Source: Spirosoma endbachense
GTDB taxonomy: Bacteria; Bacteroidota; Bacteroidia; Cytophagales; Spirosomataceae
Direction: 5' to 3'
DNA length: 64,000 nucleotides
Assembly: GCF_010233585.1 (NCBI RefSeq)
Contig: NZ_CP045997.1
Location: 5,876,654 to 5,940,653 of the forward strand
Part shown: piece after piece, positions 53,298 through 63,215 of the stretch
Numbering within the stretch: position 1 is the stretch's first letter
How the letters are laid out: the number at the start of each line of letters is the position of its first letter
The notes under the pieces: generated by a model
The model's database searches: none
What the model saw: the letters and a program-made list of their open reading frames with translations, nothing else
What the model was told of the DNA's origin: nothing
Program-made: the position numbers and the translations under genes

Positions 53298-53900
53298 TCA
53301 ACGACTGTTCAGTTTTAGCAGGCTAAACTCGCCCATCTCATCTAGGCTGAACAGCGTAATGGATGAATTTTCCTGAACTAGTTTCCGGTAATTTTTTAGC
53401 GGCATTCCCAGCTTCCAGGCCATATAAAACCGGTTGACGGCATTGTGCGCGAAGACCAGAATCGTTCCGGATGGATGCTTTTTGGCAATCTCCTGAAAGA
53501 AATCGTCCACCCGATCCACAACCTCCATAGCTGTTTCGCCGTTTCCTCCCGCTCGTGTGTGGTCTGGAGCCAGGCACCATGCCTCCCAAAGTCCTGCATT
53601 TTCAGCAATAAACTCTTCCTTAGTTTTTCCCTCCCAGTCACCAAAATTGGCTTCGATCAGCCGATGGTCTTTAATGACCTCTTCATTCAACTTACCCGAT
53701 GCAATCTGAGCTGTGCGGGTAGCTCGCTGCAACGGGGACGAATAAACAGCATCGAATGAAATGAATTTCAATACGTTAGCTGCCTGATGAGCCTGCTGAA
53801 CTCCTTTGTCGGTTAAGCCAATATCGGTAGCGCCACAGTAGCGATTTCCGTCTGCATTCCAGCGGGTTTCTCCATGCCGGAGTAAATACACAGTTAGCAT
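53298..53900 (-). CDS. Histidine phosphatase (phosphoglycerate mutase-like)
   Basis: 200 residues, cytoplasmic. The family RHG motif is LLRHGETRWN at 6-15 with the phospho-acceptor His9; TRTAQIAS near 66 and the second catalytic His of FAHNAVNRF near 153 complete the site. It resembles cobC/phosE-type phosphatases rather than glycolytic mutases. It is encoded 10 bp after the first FGGY kinase, so it could dephosphorylate a sugar phosphate from that pathway; the substrate is inference. Confidence 0.88.
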   Translation of the reverse strand: MLTVYLLRHGETRWNADGNRYCGATDIGLTDKGVQQAHQAANVLKFISFDAVYSSPLQRATRTAQIASGKLNEEVIKDHRLIEANFGDWEGKTKEEFIAENAGLWEAWCLAPDHTRAGGNGETAMEVVDRVDDFFQEIAKKHPSGTILVFAHNAVNRFYMAWKLGMPLKNYRKLVQENSSITLFSLDEMGEFSLLKLNSR

Positions 53901-53910
53901 CGTTCTGTTC

Positions 53911-55350
53911 TTAGGTCAAAAATCCTTTTTCCTGAAGTGTCTGGATAAAACGTTCGTAGTTTCGGTCATAGGCCAGCATGAGCTCTTCGGACGGCTTTAC
54001 CTCTTTTTCAATCTTCGTGAGCGTTTGAGCGGCCTGGGTGAGCGAGCGAAAATGCGTTTGCGAAGCAGCCAGAATAGCCGCGCCAACAGAACCCGTAACC
54101 TGAGTACATTTATAAACGGGACGCTTCAGGACATTACTACGTATGGTAAGCCAGGTATCGCTGTTACTGGCTCCTCCGGCTGTATAAATAGCGTTCACCC
54201 GTTCGCCTGAGAGGCTTTCGATCAGTTCATAGGCATAGCGTTCGACGTAGGCGACACCTTCCATATTCGCCGTAAATAATTCAGCATCCGAAAGGCCATC
54301 CGGCGCGAAACCACGTGCAGTTGCCGAAATAAACGGAAACCGTTCGCTTTGTTGTCGCAATGGGTAAGCGATAAAGGCAGTCGGAATGAGGTTCGCAGCC
54401 GCCTGATTAAGTTCGGCAAGATGCTCTTTAAAATTGGTCGTTATCCAGTCCGCACCGATATTGCTGGCTCCCCCTGGCATCCAGTATCCTTCTGGATGCC
54501 GGTGACTATACAGTCGACCTTCCGGGTCGTTCAGTTCCTGCGTCGTAACCCCTTTGACCACCAATGTAGTGCCGATGGTCGTGTTCCAGTCACCCGGCCG
54601 AACGGCGCCCGACGCGATCTGTGAGGCACATCCATCGGTCATGCCAGCCACGACCATCAGTTCGGGTATGCCTAATTCATTCGCTAATTTATGGCGTAAG
54701 GTTCCAATAGGCTTTCCCGAAGGAACAACGGTTTGCATCCACTCCCGTTTTAGCGGGAGCTGTTCAAACAGGTAATCGGGCCACTCAGCTTGGTGAACAT
54801 CATAACCCGATTTCAACGCATTTGTATAATCCGTTACCCGGAAATTACCGCAGAGCATCCCGCTGATATAATCGGCCGCGTGAACCCAGGTACGTATCTG
54901 GCTGGTCTTCTGGGGGAAATGCCTGACAAACCAAACCATTTTGGATAAGCCACTGGACGCATTGAAGCCAGTATACCCTCCTGCATGATACTGTTCAGCT
55001 ACCGCCTTACAGTGCTTGCCTTCGGGTGCTGGACGTAGATCGCTGTACATCAGGGCGTCATGAAGCGGCTCATTCCGTTCATCCAGCGGAATCACAGTTC
55101 CCGAAGTCGAGGTTACGGCTGCGGCTTTGACTTTCTGCAAATCAATAGTTCCCCTAAGTGGATACAGCATCATCCGCAGGCAACGCAGGCAAGCGGACCA
55201 CCAATGCTGGGGTGATTGTTCTTCACGGGAGCGGTCGGTTAGCGGAAAGACCTCTTCCTGGCTTCCCCGAACCGTGCCGTTCTCATCTATCAGCACAACC
55301 CGTACCCCTTGCGTTCCTACATCTATGCCTATAAAGTATGCTGCTGGCAT
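53911..55350 (-). CDS. FGGY-family pentulose kinase (xylulokinase/ribulokinase-like)
   Basis: 479 residues from ATG 55350 (MPAAYFIGIDVGTQGVRVVL). The first ribonuclease-H-like domain has the phosphate loop GIDVGTQG and VTSTSGTVIPL, and the second has VVAGMTDGCASQIASGAV, NTTIGTTLVVKG and IYTAGGASNSDTW (adenosine site). It phosphorylates a ketopentose or polyol; the nearest I recall are plant/cyanobacterial ribulokinase-type XK1 proteins. The ATG overlaps the upstream kinase stop by one base (TGATG), which implies translational coupling; the longer 55389 start would overlap it further. Confidence 0.88.
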   Translation of the reverse strand: MPAAYFIGIDVGTQGVRVVLIDENGTVRGSQEEVFPLTDRSREEQSPQHWWSACLRCLRMMLYPLRGTIDLQKVKAAAVTSTSGTVIPLDERNEPLHDALMYSDLRPAPEGKHCKAVAEQYHAGGYTGFNASSGLSKMVWFVRHFPQKTSQIRTWVHAADYISGMLCGNFRVTDYTNALKSGYDVHQAEWPDYLFEQLPLKREWMQTVVPSGKPIGTLRHKLANELGIPELMVVAGMTDGCASQIASGAVRPGDWNTTIGTTLVVKGVTTQELNDPEGRLYSHRHPEGYWMPGGASNIGADWITTNFKEHLAELNQAAANLIPTAFIAYPLRQQSERFPFISATARGFAPDGLSDAELFTANMEGVAYVERYAYELIESLSGERVNAIYTAGGASNSDTWLTIRSNVLKRPVYKCTQVTGSVGAAILAASQTHFRSLTQAAQTLTKIEKEVKPSEELMLAYDRNYERFIQTLQEKGFLT

Positions 55351-56795
55351 CAGTTCAGGAATTTGAAGGCGAGTCGTGCGCTTTTCCATTCATCATACCG
55401 AGCCTTCATGCTTTCTTCCGATTGTGGGATGACCTCTTCGAGAATCGTCTGCTCAACACCGGGTAAACCCAGCGCGTCGTTGCACACATATACGCCCCCT
55501 ACCACGGAAGCCTGCCGGTATGTATCCCGAACGATAATTGTCTTCTGGGTCAGGTTGGCGATAAACTGACGTAGTGTCCGGCTTTCGACGCCCCCTCCGC
55601 AGGCCCAGATATAATCGGGCTGGTGGGGTGAAACGGCACACAGACTTTTGTAATTCTCAACGATGCTGCAGGCAATATCCCAGAGGGTTGCCAGCACAAA
55701 ACTGCTCCGGTTGAGCTGGTGCGAAACAGGCGTATTGAAAATAAACCCACCCCGAATAAGGGGCGCTTTTTCATCGGCAATCAACGACCCCAGTGCCGCT
55801 ACGCAGGGCGATTGTATTTCTTCGGCTAATTCCTGCTCAATGACTTCATACGGTTCATTCGGGTAAAAAATTTCCTTTAGCCGTTGGTAATTTAAGCCCG
55901 TAACGCCCGCATTGGCTTCGAGAACGAAGCTCGTTTCGTCAACGTGTCTACTGGTCCAGGTACGTTGTTGTTCGTCCGTAATATACCGGTCAACAAGCTT
56001 GATGATCGGCGTTGTCGTGCCCGAGACGATCACCAGATCGTCGATTGAGGGTTGCATACTTTTGATGGCGAGTTGGGTATCCGAGCCGCCCACAATGACA
56101 ATGGCTTCTGGTGAAATAGCCAACTCGGTAGCTAGCGTTGGCAGGACCGCTCCCAGGATTGTTCCTGCCAATGCTAGTGGAGGCAGTATGGAGCTCTCTA
56201 TATCAAAATAAGCACACAGCTCCGCTGACCATTGGCCGGCCGCTACGTCATAAAGCAGCGTTTCCGATGCCTGCGAATGTTCGTAGCGGGTCACGCCACT
56301 CAGTTGATACTGCACCCAGTCGCTAATACTCAGGAACGTAGCAAATTCCTCCCAGAGATTCGCCCGGCGGTGGCGCAGGCCAACCAGTTTCAAGGCTGAG
56401 AACAACGAGGTTGGGTACCGCCCGGTTAGCTCATAAACCCGGCTTTTATCGGAAATCATGTTTTCCCATTCGCGTCCCCGATGATCGATATTGGGCATGC
56501 CAATCAGGGATTCCCCAGCTTTGCCCAGTGCTACGATCCCTTCCCGTTGACTGGTAGCAGTAATGGCCTGGATTACTACGTTGGCGCTGTTAGCCAGCGC
56601 TGTTTTGGCCAGTCGCAAAATTTGCTGCCAGAGCTGGTTAGGCTCAAAATAAATTGATTCCGGGTACTGTTCATCGCGCTTATACTGCACATTTTCGCGC
56701 TCTACACTCAGAATAGCTCCGTCTGGTTGCGCGACAGCCACCCGGACATTTCCCGTACCGACGTCGATAATCAGATAGGCATCTTTGTTGATCAT
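55350..56795 (-). CDS. FGGY-family kinase, LsrK-like subgroup
   Basis: 481 residues with the FGGY fold: LIIDVGTGNVRVAVAQPDG at 7-25, TATSQREGIVALGKAG near 85 (the SxREGI of autoinducer-2 kinases), NIDHRGREW, VIVGGSDTQLAIKSM and VIVSGTTTPIIKL. The pattern is closer to LsrK than to xylulokinase. LsrK phosphorylates the open form of autoinducer-2; but no lsr transport or processing genes are here, so a different polyol or ketose substrate is just as likely. It is 12 bp downstream of the dehydrogenase gene and one base overlaps the next kinase. Confidence 0.85.
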   Translation of the reverse strand: MINKDAYLIIDVGTGNVRVAVAQPDGAILSVERENVQYKRDEQYPESIYFEPNQLWQQILRLAKTALANSANVVIQAITATSQREGIVALGKAGESLIGMPNIDHRGREWENMISDKSRVYELTGRYPTSLFSALKLVGLRHRRANLWEEFATFLSISDWVQYQLSGVTRYEHSQASETLLYDVAAGQWSAELCAYFDIESSILPPLALAGTILGAVLPTLATELAISPEAIVIVGGSDTQLAIKSMQPSIDDLVIVSGTTTPIIKLVDRYITDEQQRTWTSRHVDETSFVLEANAGVTGLNYQRLKEIFYPNEPYEVIEQELAEEIQSPCVAALGSLIADEKAPLIRGGFIFNTPVSHQLNRSSFVLATLWDIACSIVENYKSLCAVSPHQPDYIWACGGGVESRTLRQFIANLTQKTIIVRDTYRQASVVGGVYVCNDALGLPGVEQTILEEVIPQSEESMKARYDEWKSARLAFKFLN

Positions 56796-56807
56796 GTCCG
56801 ACTGAAA

Positions 56808-57812
56808 TTAGGCTTCACTGGTTACTAAAACCGACGGATTTACGAATTGCCGGATGTCTTTTTTATCCTCGACAAAATAGCTCCGCAATGCTTTATTTAG
56901 AATGTCGGCATGGTGATCTTCCACCTCAAACGTTGCCCCGGCAATGTGCGGAGTGGCCAGTACGTCGTCACGGTGAATGAGTTTATAGTCCAGGGCATCA
57001 GGTGGTTCATGGTCAAATACGTCCAGAATGGCGCCCCGAATCTGATTTCGTTCCAGCACATTCAGCAGGGCCTCCCGGTTGACGACAACAGCCCGCGCAG
57101 TGTTGACAAAAATGGCGTTGGGTTTCATCAACGACAACAGGCGGCCGTCGATAAGTCCTTTCGTTTGCTCGTTGACCGGCAGATGAATCGATACGACGTC
57201 ACTAGTTTTGAAGACCTCATCGAGTTCTACTTTTTTATAGTACGGATCGTCTGACGTATAAAATGGGTCGTAGTATTGAATCTGCGCCGGAAAGTGCCGC
57301 ACCAGTCCGGCAATGGTTTGCCCGACGGCACCGAATCCCACCATACCGATGATTTTCCCCGCAATTTCATTCCCTTTGAACTGAAGATACGACGTGTGAG
57401 CGCCAGCTTCCCAGTTTTCACCTTCCAGCCAGCGTATTCCCGCGAGCGTGTTGCGCATCAGTGTAACCAGATTGGCAATGAACAGTTCGGCTACGGCCTG
57501 GGCGTTCCGGGCCGGGGTATTGAAAACCGGAATACCTTTTTCGGTCGCTACGTTTACCGCTACATTGGACGGTGTTCCGCGACAGACGCCGATAAAGCGG
57601 AGTTTTGGATAAGCGTTGATAACCCCCGCCGTTACCTCATCATGTTCGATAATCAGCGCATCGGCCTGGTTATCAGCCAGTAAACGGATAAGTTCCGGTT
57701 CTGTATAGGCTCTTTCCTGTAATTTCCAGGGTCGGTACACAACCTGGCCGAATAGGTCCGTTAATTCATCCTGTGCCTTTTGGTGATAAGGCGCTGTGAT
57801 TAGTATCTTCAT
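56808..57812 (-). CDS. D-2-hydroxyacid dehydrogenase, NAD-dependent
   Basis: 334 residues. Catalytic Arg in GVCRGTPSN near 80, Rossmann motif GMVGFGAVGQTIAG near 150-163, Asp/Tyr region YYDPFY, FVNTARAVVVN near 235, Glu in VFDHEPP near 267 and His in ATPHIAGAT near 286. It is a 3-phosphoglycerate dehydrogenase/erythronate-type oxidoreductase; it would interconvert a hydroxy acid and a keto acid within the cluster, or oxidise a sugar acid. It lies between the permease and the kinases. Confidence 0.88.
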   Translation of the reverse strand: MKILITAPYHQKAQDELTDLFGQVVYRPWKLQERAYTEPELIRLLADNQADALIIEHDEVTAGVINAYPKLRFIGVCRGTPSNVAVNVATEKGIPVFNTPARNAQAVAELFIANLVTLMRNTLAGIRWLEGENWEAGAHTSYLQFKGNEIAGKIIGMVGFGAVGQTIAGLVRHFPAQIQYYDPFYTSDDPYYKKVELDEVFKTSDVVSIHLPVNEQTKGLIDGRLLSLMKPNAIFVNTARAVVVNREALLNVLERNQIRGAILDVFDHEPPDALDYKLIHRDDVLATPHIAGATFEVEDHHADILNKALRSYFVEDKKDIRQFVNPSVLVTSEA

Positions 57813-57859
57813 ATTGCTTGTTAGTCAGGTAATGACAATCGGTACGTAGTGATAAAGGC

Positions 57860-59122
57860 TCAGAGCGATCGGGCGGTAAGAGATGCAGCTCTAACTGGCA
57901 TTGACTCTTTGGGCAACGTAATGAAGCGAGTCAGTACGGCGCTAATAAAATATAAACCAGCCAGCACCCAAACTACGCCTTCGCTGCCAATGGTACCGAT
58001 AAAAAGCCCAACAAGAGCCGGGCCAACAAAGACAGGTAAACCGGCACCCAGGTTTAAAATAGCCATGGCAGCTCCTTTGTCTTCCTTCACCAGCGATGGA
58101 ACCAGCGCCGTGAGCGGTACGTAACCCGCCAGCAAAGCCCCCCAGAGTACTCCACACAGTAACACCATCCCATAACTACCCGCAAACAAGACCGGCGAAT
58201 AATAAAAAAGTAACGTCGTAATGCCACACCCTACGCCCCCAAACCACAGGATGGTATTACGCCAGCCTAACCGGTCACCCACAAAGCCGAAGATCAGGTT
58301 GAAGATAATATTGCTGGTAAAAATGGTTCCCCAAATCTGTAACCACTGAACGGTGCTGAATCCATGCGTTGCCATGTAGATGGGCAGGAAGACCGGAAAG
58401 GCAAACTGAGCAGTGGTGTTAATAATCCGTACAATGCCACCGATCAGCACTTTGGGTTCCTTCCTGATAATCGTAAGGCCGCTCAGCAGTTCCTTCGTTT
58501 TCGCTTCGGTAGTAACCGCCGATGGCTGAAAATGATCGCGGTTCAGGATCAGAGCGAAGAAAGCACCTACGGCTACCCAGAAAATGGACGTCCAGAGTGT
58601 GTTTTGGTATCCTAACCACTCGATGGCCCAACTAGAATACCAAGCGCCAAATACGTTCAGGCCGCCGGTAAACACAAACCAGAACCAGCCCACCGCCCGG
58701 CCCAGTTGATCGTGTGGAGTGCGATACGTAATCCAAACCAAAAAGGAGTAGGCAAATAACGGATAACCGAATCCACGGATAGCGTACGTAAACAGCATAA
58801 CCGGAAAACTAAGCCTGGCCATGCCATAACCTACAAAACCAATCGTACCGATGATGTACAGGCTCAATCCGACCAGCATAGCCTTACGCGGACCATACCC
58901 TTCGGCGAGTACTCCCGACAACCACGATGAGATAGCAATCGTGACGCCATACACCGTAAACATAAGAGCAGACTGTTGAATACTCATACCATGTTCGATC
59001 AGGTACGGACTTAGCCAGCCCTGCTCAACACCATCGCCCATCATAAAGATCAGGATGCCGATGTAGCCCCAGGCTAATGGCTTTGGCAGGCCAACTTTTT
59101 CAAATACGGATGATGAATTCAT
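57860..59122 (-). CDS. MFS transporter of the polyol permease type
   Basis: 420 residues with twelve predicted helices and the N-terminal GILIFMMGDGVEQGWLSPYL. The stretch is similar to RbtT/DalT-type ribitol and arabinitol permeases of Klebsiella and E. coli. A loop GYGPRKAM between helices 2 and 3 fits the MFS motif A, and PLFAYSFLVWITYR follows. As the first gene of the minus-strand cluster it probably brings in a polyol or pentose by H+ symport. The divergent DeoR-type gene 59641-60396 is its likely regulator. Confidence 0.85.
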   Translation of the reverse strand: MNSSSVFEKVGLPKPLAWGYIGILIFMMGDGVEQGWLSPYLIEHGMSIQQSALMFTVYGVTIAISSWLSGVLAEGYGPRKAMLVGLSLYIIGTIGFVGYGMARLSFPVMLFTYAIRGFGYPLFAYSFLVWITYRTPHDQLGRAVGWFWFVFTGGLNVFGAWYSSWAIEWLGYQNTLWTSIFWVAVGAFFALILNRDHFQPSAVTTEAKTKELLSGLTIIRKEPKVLIGGIVRIINTTAQFAFPVFLPIYMATHGFSTVQWLQIWGTIFTSNIIFNLIFGFVGDRLGWRNTILWFGGVGCGITTLLFYYSPVLFAGSYGMVLLCGVLWGALLAGYVPLTALVPSLVKEDKGAAMAILNLGAGLPVFVGPALVGLFIGTIGSEGVVWVLAGLYFISAVLTRFITLPKESMPVRAASLTARSL

Positions 59123-59516
59123 GTTATAGTAAGTAAGATCAAGAAGGTTGTTATTATGTTACTTCCTGACGGAGTTGTAGGGTCGGCTTAAAATGAGCAA
59201 CAAACGTCCAACTGAATCCGATAGAGGGTACCGTCGATGAGGTAGGCTGAACTATCCCGTTCGAAATACCCTACACCTTCGATGTCAATTCAGAGGGAGC
59301 CATTTATTTGTATTTTAACAATATTAACTATCCACAAACAAACAAATTTGATATCTTTGAAACAAATAAAAACTTAATTAAATTTTTTGAAAGCAATAAA
59401 ATAAAGATTTAATAACTGTTATTAAAGTACTTATTGGTCATGAACCGACCGTTTATAGAGTAGTAACGTGTTAGTGCCCTGTATCAAAGCAATATCCTGG
59501 CGATTCGAAACTCCTG

Positions 59517-59536
59517 AGCCGATTTCGAGATCGGCT
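59517..59536. promoter_or_regulatory. Dyad AGCCGAT-N6-ATCGGCT in the divergent gap
   Basis: A perfect 7-bp inverted repeat lies 104 bp before the DeoR-type ATG in the 518-bp gap 59123-59640 between the divergent regulator and permease genes. It is a candidate operator. The same gap holds TATCTTTG at 59352-59359, which fits the -7 consensus on the plus strand, and a very AT-rich tract at 59310-59420. Confidence 0.35.
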
Positions 59537-59640
59537 TGTTGATGAGAAAGCGTATTTAACGTAATTTCAACCATCGCTAGTGTTTAACACAACATAAATC
59601 TGCACTTACTGAAAGGCGTAACTTTATGGTAATAAGAAGT

Positions 59641-60396
59641 ATGGCTGAACGACATCAGCTGATTCTGCAACAATTAAAGGAGTATGGACGGGTAACTATT
59701 CAGGAATTGAGCGACTTGATGGACGTGTCTGGTGTTACGATTCGAAAGGATTTGAAAGTTCTGGAAGACAAAAGTCTTATCTTCCGAACGCGGGGTGGCG
59801 GCTCCCTTGCCAATCCGTATGCCTACGAAAAGCCCGTTGATGAGAAAGCCTTGATTAAAGCGGAGGAAAAGCAAAAGATCGCCAAAGCGGCTCTTACGCT
59901 TATTAATCCGCATGATTCAATCATTATTGGGTCGGGTACAACCGTTTTTGAATTGGCTCGATGCTTATACCCCAGCAAGCCACTAACAGTTATCACGCCA
60001 GCGGTAAAAGTAGCCCAGGAGCTTAGCAACCGGGCTCATGTAGAAGTCTTACAGTTGGGTGGACTTATTCGACCCAACTCGTACTCTGTGGTTGGCTCAC
60101 AGGCAGAAAGGATGCTGGAAAATTTATCCTGTGGCCTGTTATTCATCGGGGTTGATGGGATTGATTTCGACTTCGGTCTATCAATCAGTAACCTGATTGA
60201 AACGAGTTTAAATCAAAAAATGATTGAAACCGCTCAGCATGTAGCGGTCATGGCCGATTGGTCGAAAATCGGTAAGCGGGGTATCGGTAAAATTGGTGAC
60301 CTGGACCAGGTACACTATTTTGTTACTGACTCGGGTATTTCTTCCGAAGCAGTCCAGCTTTTAGAAGATCGGGGGATCAAGGTCCTGATTGGTTAG
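59641..60396 (+). CDS. DeoR/GlpR-family transcriptional regulator
   Basis: 251 residues from ATG 59641 (MAERHQLILQQLKEYG); an ATG at 59626 overlaps a TAACTTTA promoter-like box and is not preferred. The N-terminal DeoR helix-turn-helix (VTIQELSDLMDVSGVTIRKD) is followed by the DeoRC sugar-phosphate sensor fold with SIIIGSGTTVFELARCL and NRAHVEVLQLGG. It is likely a repressor released by a phosphorylated sugar, fitting the divergent kinase cluster. Confidence 0.93.
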   Translation: MAERHQLILQQLKEYGRVTIQELSDLMDVSGVTIRKDLKVLEDKSLIFRTRGGGSLANPYAYEKPVDEKALIKAEEKQKIAKAALTLINPHDSIIIGSGTTVFELARCLYPSKPLTVITPAVKVAQELSNRAHVEVLQLGGLIRPNSYSVVGSQAERMLENLSCGLLFIGVDGIDFDFGLSISNLIETSLNQKMIETAQHVAVMADWSKIGKRGIGKIGDLDQVHYFVTDSGISSEAVQLLEDRGIKVLIG

Positions 60397-60554
60397 TACT
60401 ATGACGCGACCTTTTGAGGTAATTATTAATTCGCTTTTTATTTAATATACTTCATTCCAGAATGGCTAGGGCTTAAGAGTAAAGGATTAAAACTGCTCCT
60501 CCCTACGATACCCATCACCTGGCCGTCTTACAATACTATAGCTTTAAAAGTTGA

Positions 60555-62030
60555 TTAGTGAGTTGCTAATGCCATGAGTTGTTCTTCAGTTGCTTTGTCT
60601 CCGCTTACCTCACCAGTCAATTGCCCTTCACGCATCACCAGAATGCGGTCAGATAAGGCCATGAGTTCGGGAAGCTCGCTCGAAATCAATAAGATAGCTT
60701 TCCCTTCGGCAGCTAACTGACGCAGCATCGCATATACTTCAGCTTTAGCGCCCACGTCCATGCCGTGAGTCGGCTCATCAACCAGCAATACGTCGGGATT
60801 AGTCAAAAGCCAACGTGCCAGCATTACTTTCTGTTGATTACCTCCGCTCAGCTTTCCAACATATTCTCGTACCGATGGCGTACGAATAGACAGTTTTTTC
60901 TGATACGTTTCGGTTAATTCCTGACTGGCGGATGCGTCGAACAGGCCAGCCTTTGTTCTGGGCGAACAAATGGTAATGATATTCTGTATAATGGTCTGCT
61001 CAACAAACAAGCCCAGCGACTTCCGTTCTTCGGGCAAATAACCGATGCCCAACTCCACCGCATCGGCCGGATGGGCGGGACGGATAGTCTTTCCACGAAG
61101 CAGAATAGTTCCTGAACTCGTTTGGGAAGCTCCGAAAATAGCGCGTGCAACCTCGGTTCGGCCAGCGCCAATCAGTCCGGCCAATCCCAGAATTTCGCCC
61201 CTGTTCAGCCGGAAACTTACGTTGCTAAAACCCGGCCCAGATACGTTCTCCAGAACAAGCACCGCGTTGTTGGTAGCGGTCGATGGCTGACGCGAAACCA
61301 CTACATCGCGGCCAACCATGCGTCGGATCAGTTCAGTAGGGTTAGTCTCACTTATCGTTAGTGTCCCCTGATAGCGGCCGTCTTTCAGGATAGATACCCG
61401 GTCGGCCAGGGCGAAAATTTCATTCAGCCGGTGCGAAATGTAAACAATCGCCTTGCCTGATTCCCGAAGTTGCGTAATCAGTCGAAACAGCGTCTGGGTT
61501 TCTCGCTCGGTGAGCGAAGCTGTCGGCTCGTCGAGCAGCAGCAAATCCGGCGACTGCGATAAGGCCTTCGCAATTTCGACCATCTGCTTTTGCCCGGTCG
61601 ATAAATTACCGACCAGCATCTGCGGCCTTAAATCCGGTAGTTTCAGGCGATCCAACAGCGAGGTCGTTGCGGCATACAACTCCTTATATCGAATTAGCCC
61701 CCACTGATTGCGGGGCTGTCGGTTTGCAAATATGTTTTCGGCTACCGACAGGCTATCGACCAAGCTAAGCTGCTGATACACAATCGCAATCCCTTGCCGG
61801 GATGCTTCAGTGGGGCCGCTCAGCTGAACCGGCTGATTACGTAGCACTAATTCTCCCGAATCAGGCGACAGATTGCCCGTCAGGATATTCATGAGCGTAC
61901 TTTTGCCCGCGCCATTTTCGCCACAAAGAGCGTGAATTTCACCCGAATGCACAGCAAACGATACGTCATCCAGTGCTTTTACGCCCGGAAATTGTTTGCT
62001 GATAGCCGTAAGTTGAAGAAATGGCGTCAT
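60555..62030 (-). CDS. Sugar ABC importer ATP-binding protein (RbsA/MglA-type)
   Basis: 491 residues with two fused ATPase domains. Domain 1: Walker A GENGAGKST at 37-45, signature LSTGQKQMVEIAKAL near 143, Walker B LLLLDEPTASL. Domain 2 has the degenerate Walker A GLIGAGRTE characteristic of RbsA-type proteins, signature LSGGNQQKVMLARWL near 397 and LLVDEPTHGMDVGAK. The permease and solute-binding protein are not within the window; they could be outside it. Sugar ABC importers are rare in Bacteroidota. It overlaps the Gfo/Idh/MocA gene by 4 bp. Confidence 0.92.
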   Translation of the reverse strand: MTPFLQLTAISKQFPGVKALDDVSFAVHSGEIHALCGENGAGKSTLMNILTGNLSPDSGELVLRNQPVQLSGPTEASRQGIAIVYQQLSLVDSLSVAENIFANRQPRNQWGLIRYKELYAATTSLLDRLKLPDLRPQMLVGNLSTGQKQMVEIAKALSQSPDLLLLDEPTASLTERETQTLFRLITQLRESGKAIVYISHRLNEIFALADRVSILKDGRYQGTLTISETNPTELIRRMVGRDVVVSRQPSTATNNAVLVLENVSGPGFSNVSFRLNRGEILGLAGLIGAGRTEVARAIFGASQTSSGTILLRGKTIRPAHPADAVELGIGYLPEERKSLGLFVEQTIIQNIITICSPRTKAGLFDASASQELTETYQKKLSIRTPSVREYVGKLSGGNQQKVMLARWLLTNPDVLLVDEPTHGMDVGAKAEVYAMLRQLAAEGKAILLISSELPELMALSDRILVMREGQLTGEVSGDKATEEQLMALATH

Positions 62031-63046
62031 AGATAAACCGTTTCGTTACGTTGCGCTGAATCATAAGCGGCATAGACCAGTCGGATGGTTTCGAAGTTAT
62101 TGGCTCCGGTGGTTTCAGCTCCCCCTTTCCCTTCTAAATCAGCCAGTATATTCTGGTTGCAGGCAACAATCGAGGCATGGACAATCGAATAATCCGGGTC
62201 GGCCCAGGAATAATAAGGTGGCGTAGCATCGACCTCATGCGTTCCGGCTTTCCTGGTGATCCGTAGTTTAAAATCATGCGTAAGTACCACGGAACCCGTA
62301 CTGCCTTCTACCCGCACCAGTGTCTGCGGAAAGGATTCTTTTTCGAGCAGTGAGGCATACGACATTTCGGCAAAGCAGCTCAGGCCGCTTCGCATTTTCA
62401 TCAGCACATTCGCTACATCTTCTCCCCGGATAATTGGATTAACGCGTATAGTCTGACACGATAGCCACTCCACTTCGCCAAATAAAAACCGGCATACATC
62501 AAGAATGTGCGAGCCAATATCGGTTAGGATAAACTGGTCTAGTTCGGCCAGAAACGGCTGATTATCAAACACTGGAAATGCCGAACAAAAGCTTACCCGC
62601 GCCTTAAATGGCTGACCGATTTCTCCCGAATCGAGTATGGCTTTTAAGCGACGTAGTGGAGTTTGCCAGCGAAAATTTTCATGGATATACAAGCGAACAC
62701 CCGCCTGCTGGCACGTTTCGACCATTTGCCGTGCCGCTTCCAGACTTGGCCCCATCGGTTTCTGGCATATGATGTCAATGCTCCGTTCGGCCGCTTTGGC
62801 CGTGAAAACAGGGTGCGTATCTACGTCGGTAATAATGTCCACAAAATCCAGCTCATGAGCATGATTATCAAAGAGTTGATCTACATTATCATATACGTTT
62901 GGAACCCTGAATCGTTGGGCAATCTCATTCGCTCTGGCAAATGTTCGATTATAAACAGCAATTAATTCAACACCGGGCAGCTCCTGCCAGGCCGGAATCT
63001 GATAATTAGCCCAGAAGCCCGTACCAATAACAGCAAACTTTAGCAT
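62027..63046 (-). CDS. Gfo/Idh/MocA-family oxidoreductase
   Basis: 339 residues, cytoplasmic. Rossmann GTGFWANYQIP at 8-18 (a Gly-x-Gly-x-x variant), the family Lys in ICQKPMG near 95-101 (usually EKP, here QKP), HENFRWQTPLRRLK near 120 and DIGSHILDVCRFLFGEVEWL near 175 with the catalytic His. It oxidises a hydroxyl of a sugar or inositol-like substrate. Its stop overlaps the start of the RbsA-like gene by ATGA, a sign of tight coupling. It lies 170 bp after the apiosidase-like gene. Confidence 0.9.
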   Translation of the reverse strand: MLKFAVIGTGFWANYQIPAWQELPGVELIAVYNRTFARANEIAQRFRVPNVYDNVDQLFDNHAHELDFVDIITDVDTHPVFTAKAAERSIDIICQKPMGPSLEAARQMVETCQQAGVRLYIHENFRWQTPLRRLKAILDSGEIGQPFKARVSFCSAFPVFDNQPFLAELDQFILTDIGSHILDVCRFLFGEVEWLSCQTIRVNPIIRGEDVANVLMKMRSGLSCFAEMSYASLLEKESFPQTLVRVEGSTGSVVLTHDFKLRITRKAGTHEVDATPPYYSWADPDYSIVHASIVACNQNILADLEGKGGAETTGANNFETIRLVYAAYDSAQRNETVYL

Positions 63047-63215
63047 GGTTTCAGAAAGAACCGGGACATTGGACCGGAGAGTATGAGTGGATACAGAAAC
63101 AAGTATCGGACTTCAACGAAAGCGAACGGTTTTTCTGTCCTCGCAAAAATAGTCAATAGCATAAAGCGTTCAGGTTGGTTTTGAAAGCCGCACATAGCAA
63201 AACAGTTGGTCCATT

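Noticed and set aside
55350..56795. Assigning the second FGGY kinase firmly as LsrK in an autoinducer-2 system
   Set aside because: Motifs are LsrK-like, but no lsr transporter, LsrR, LsrF or LsrG genes are present.
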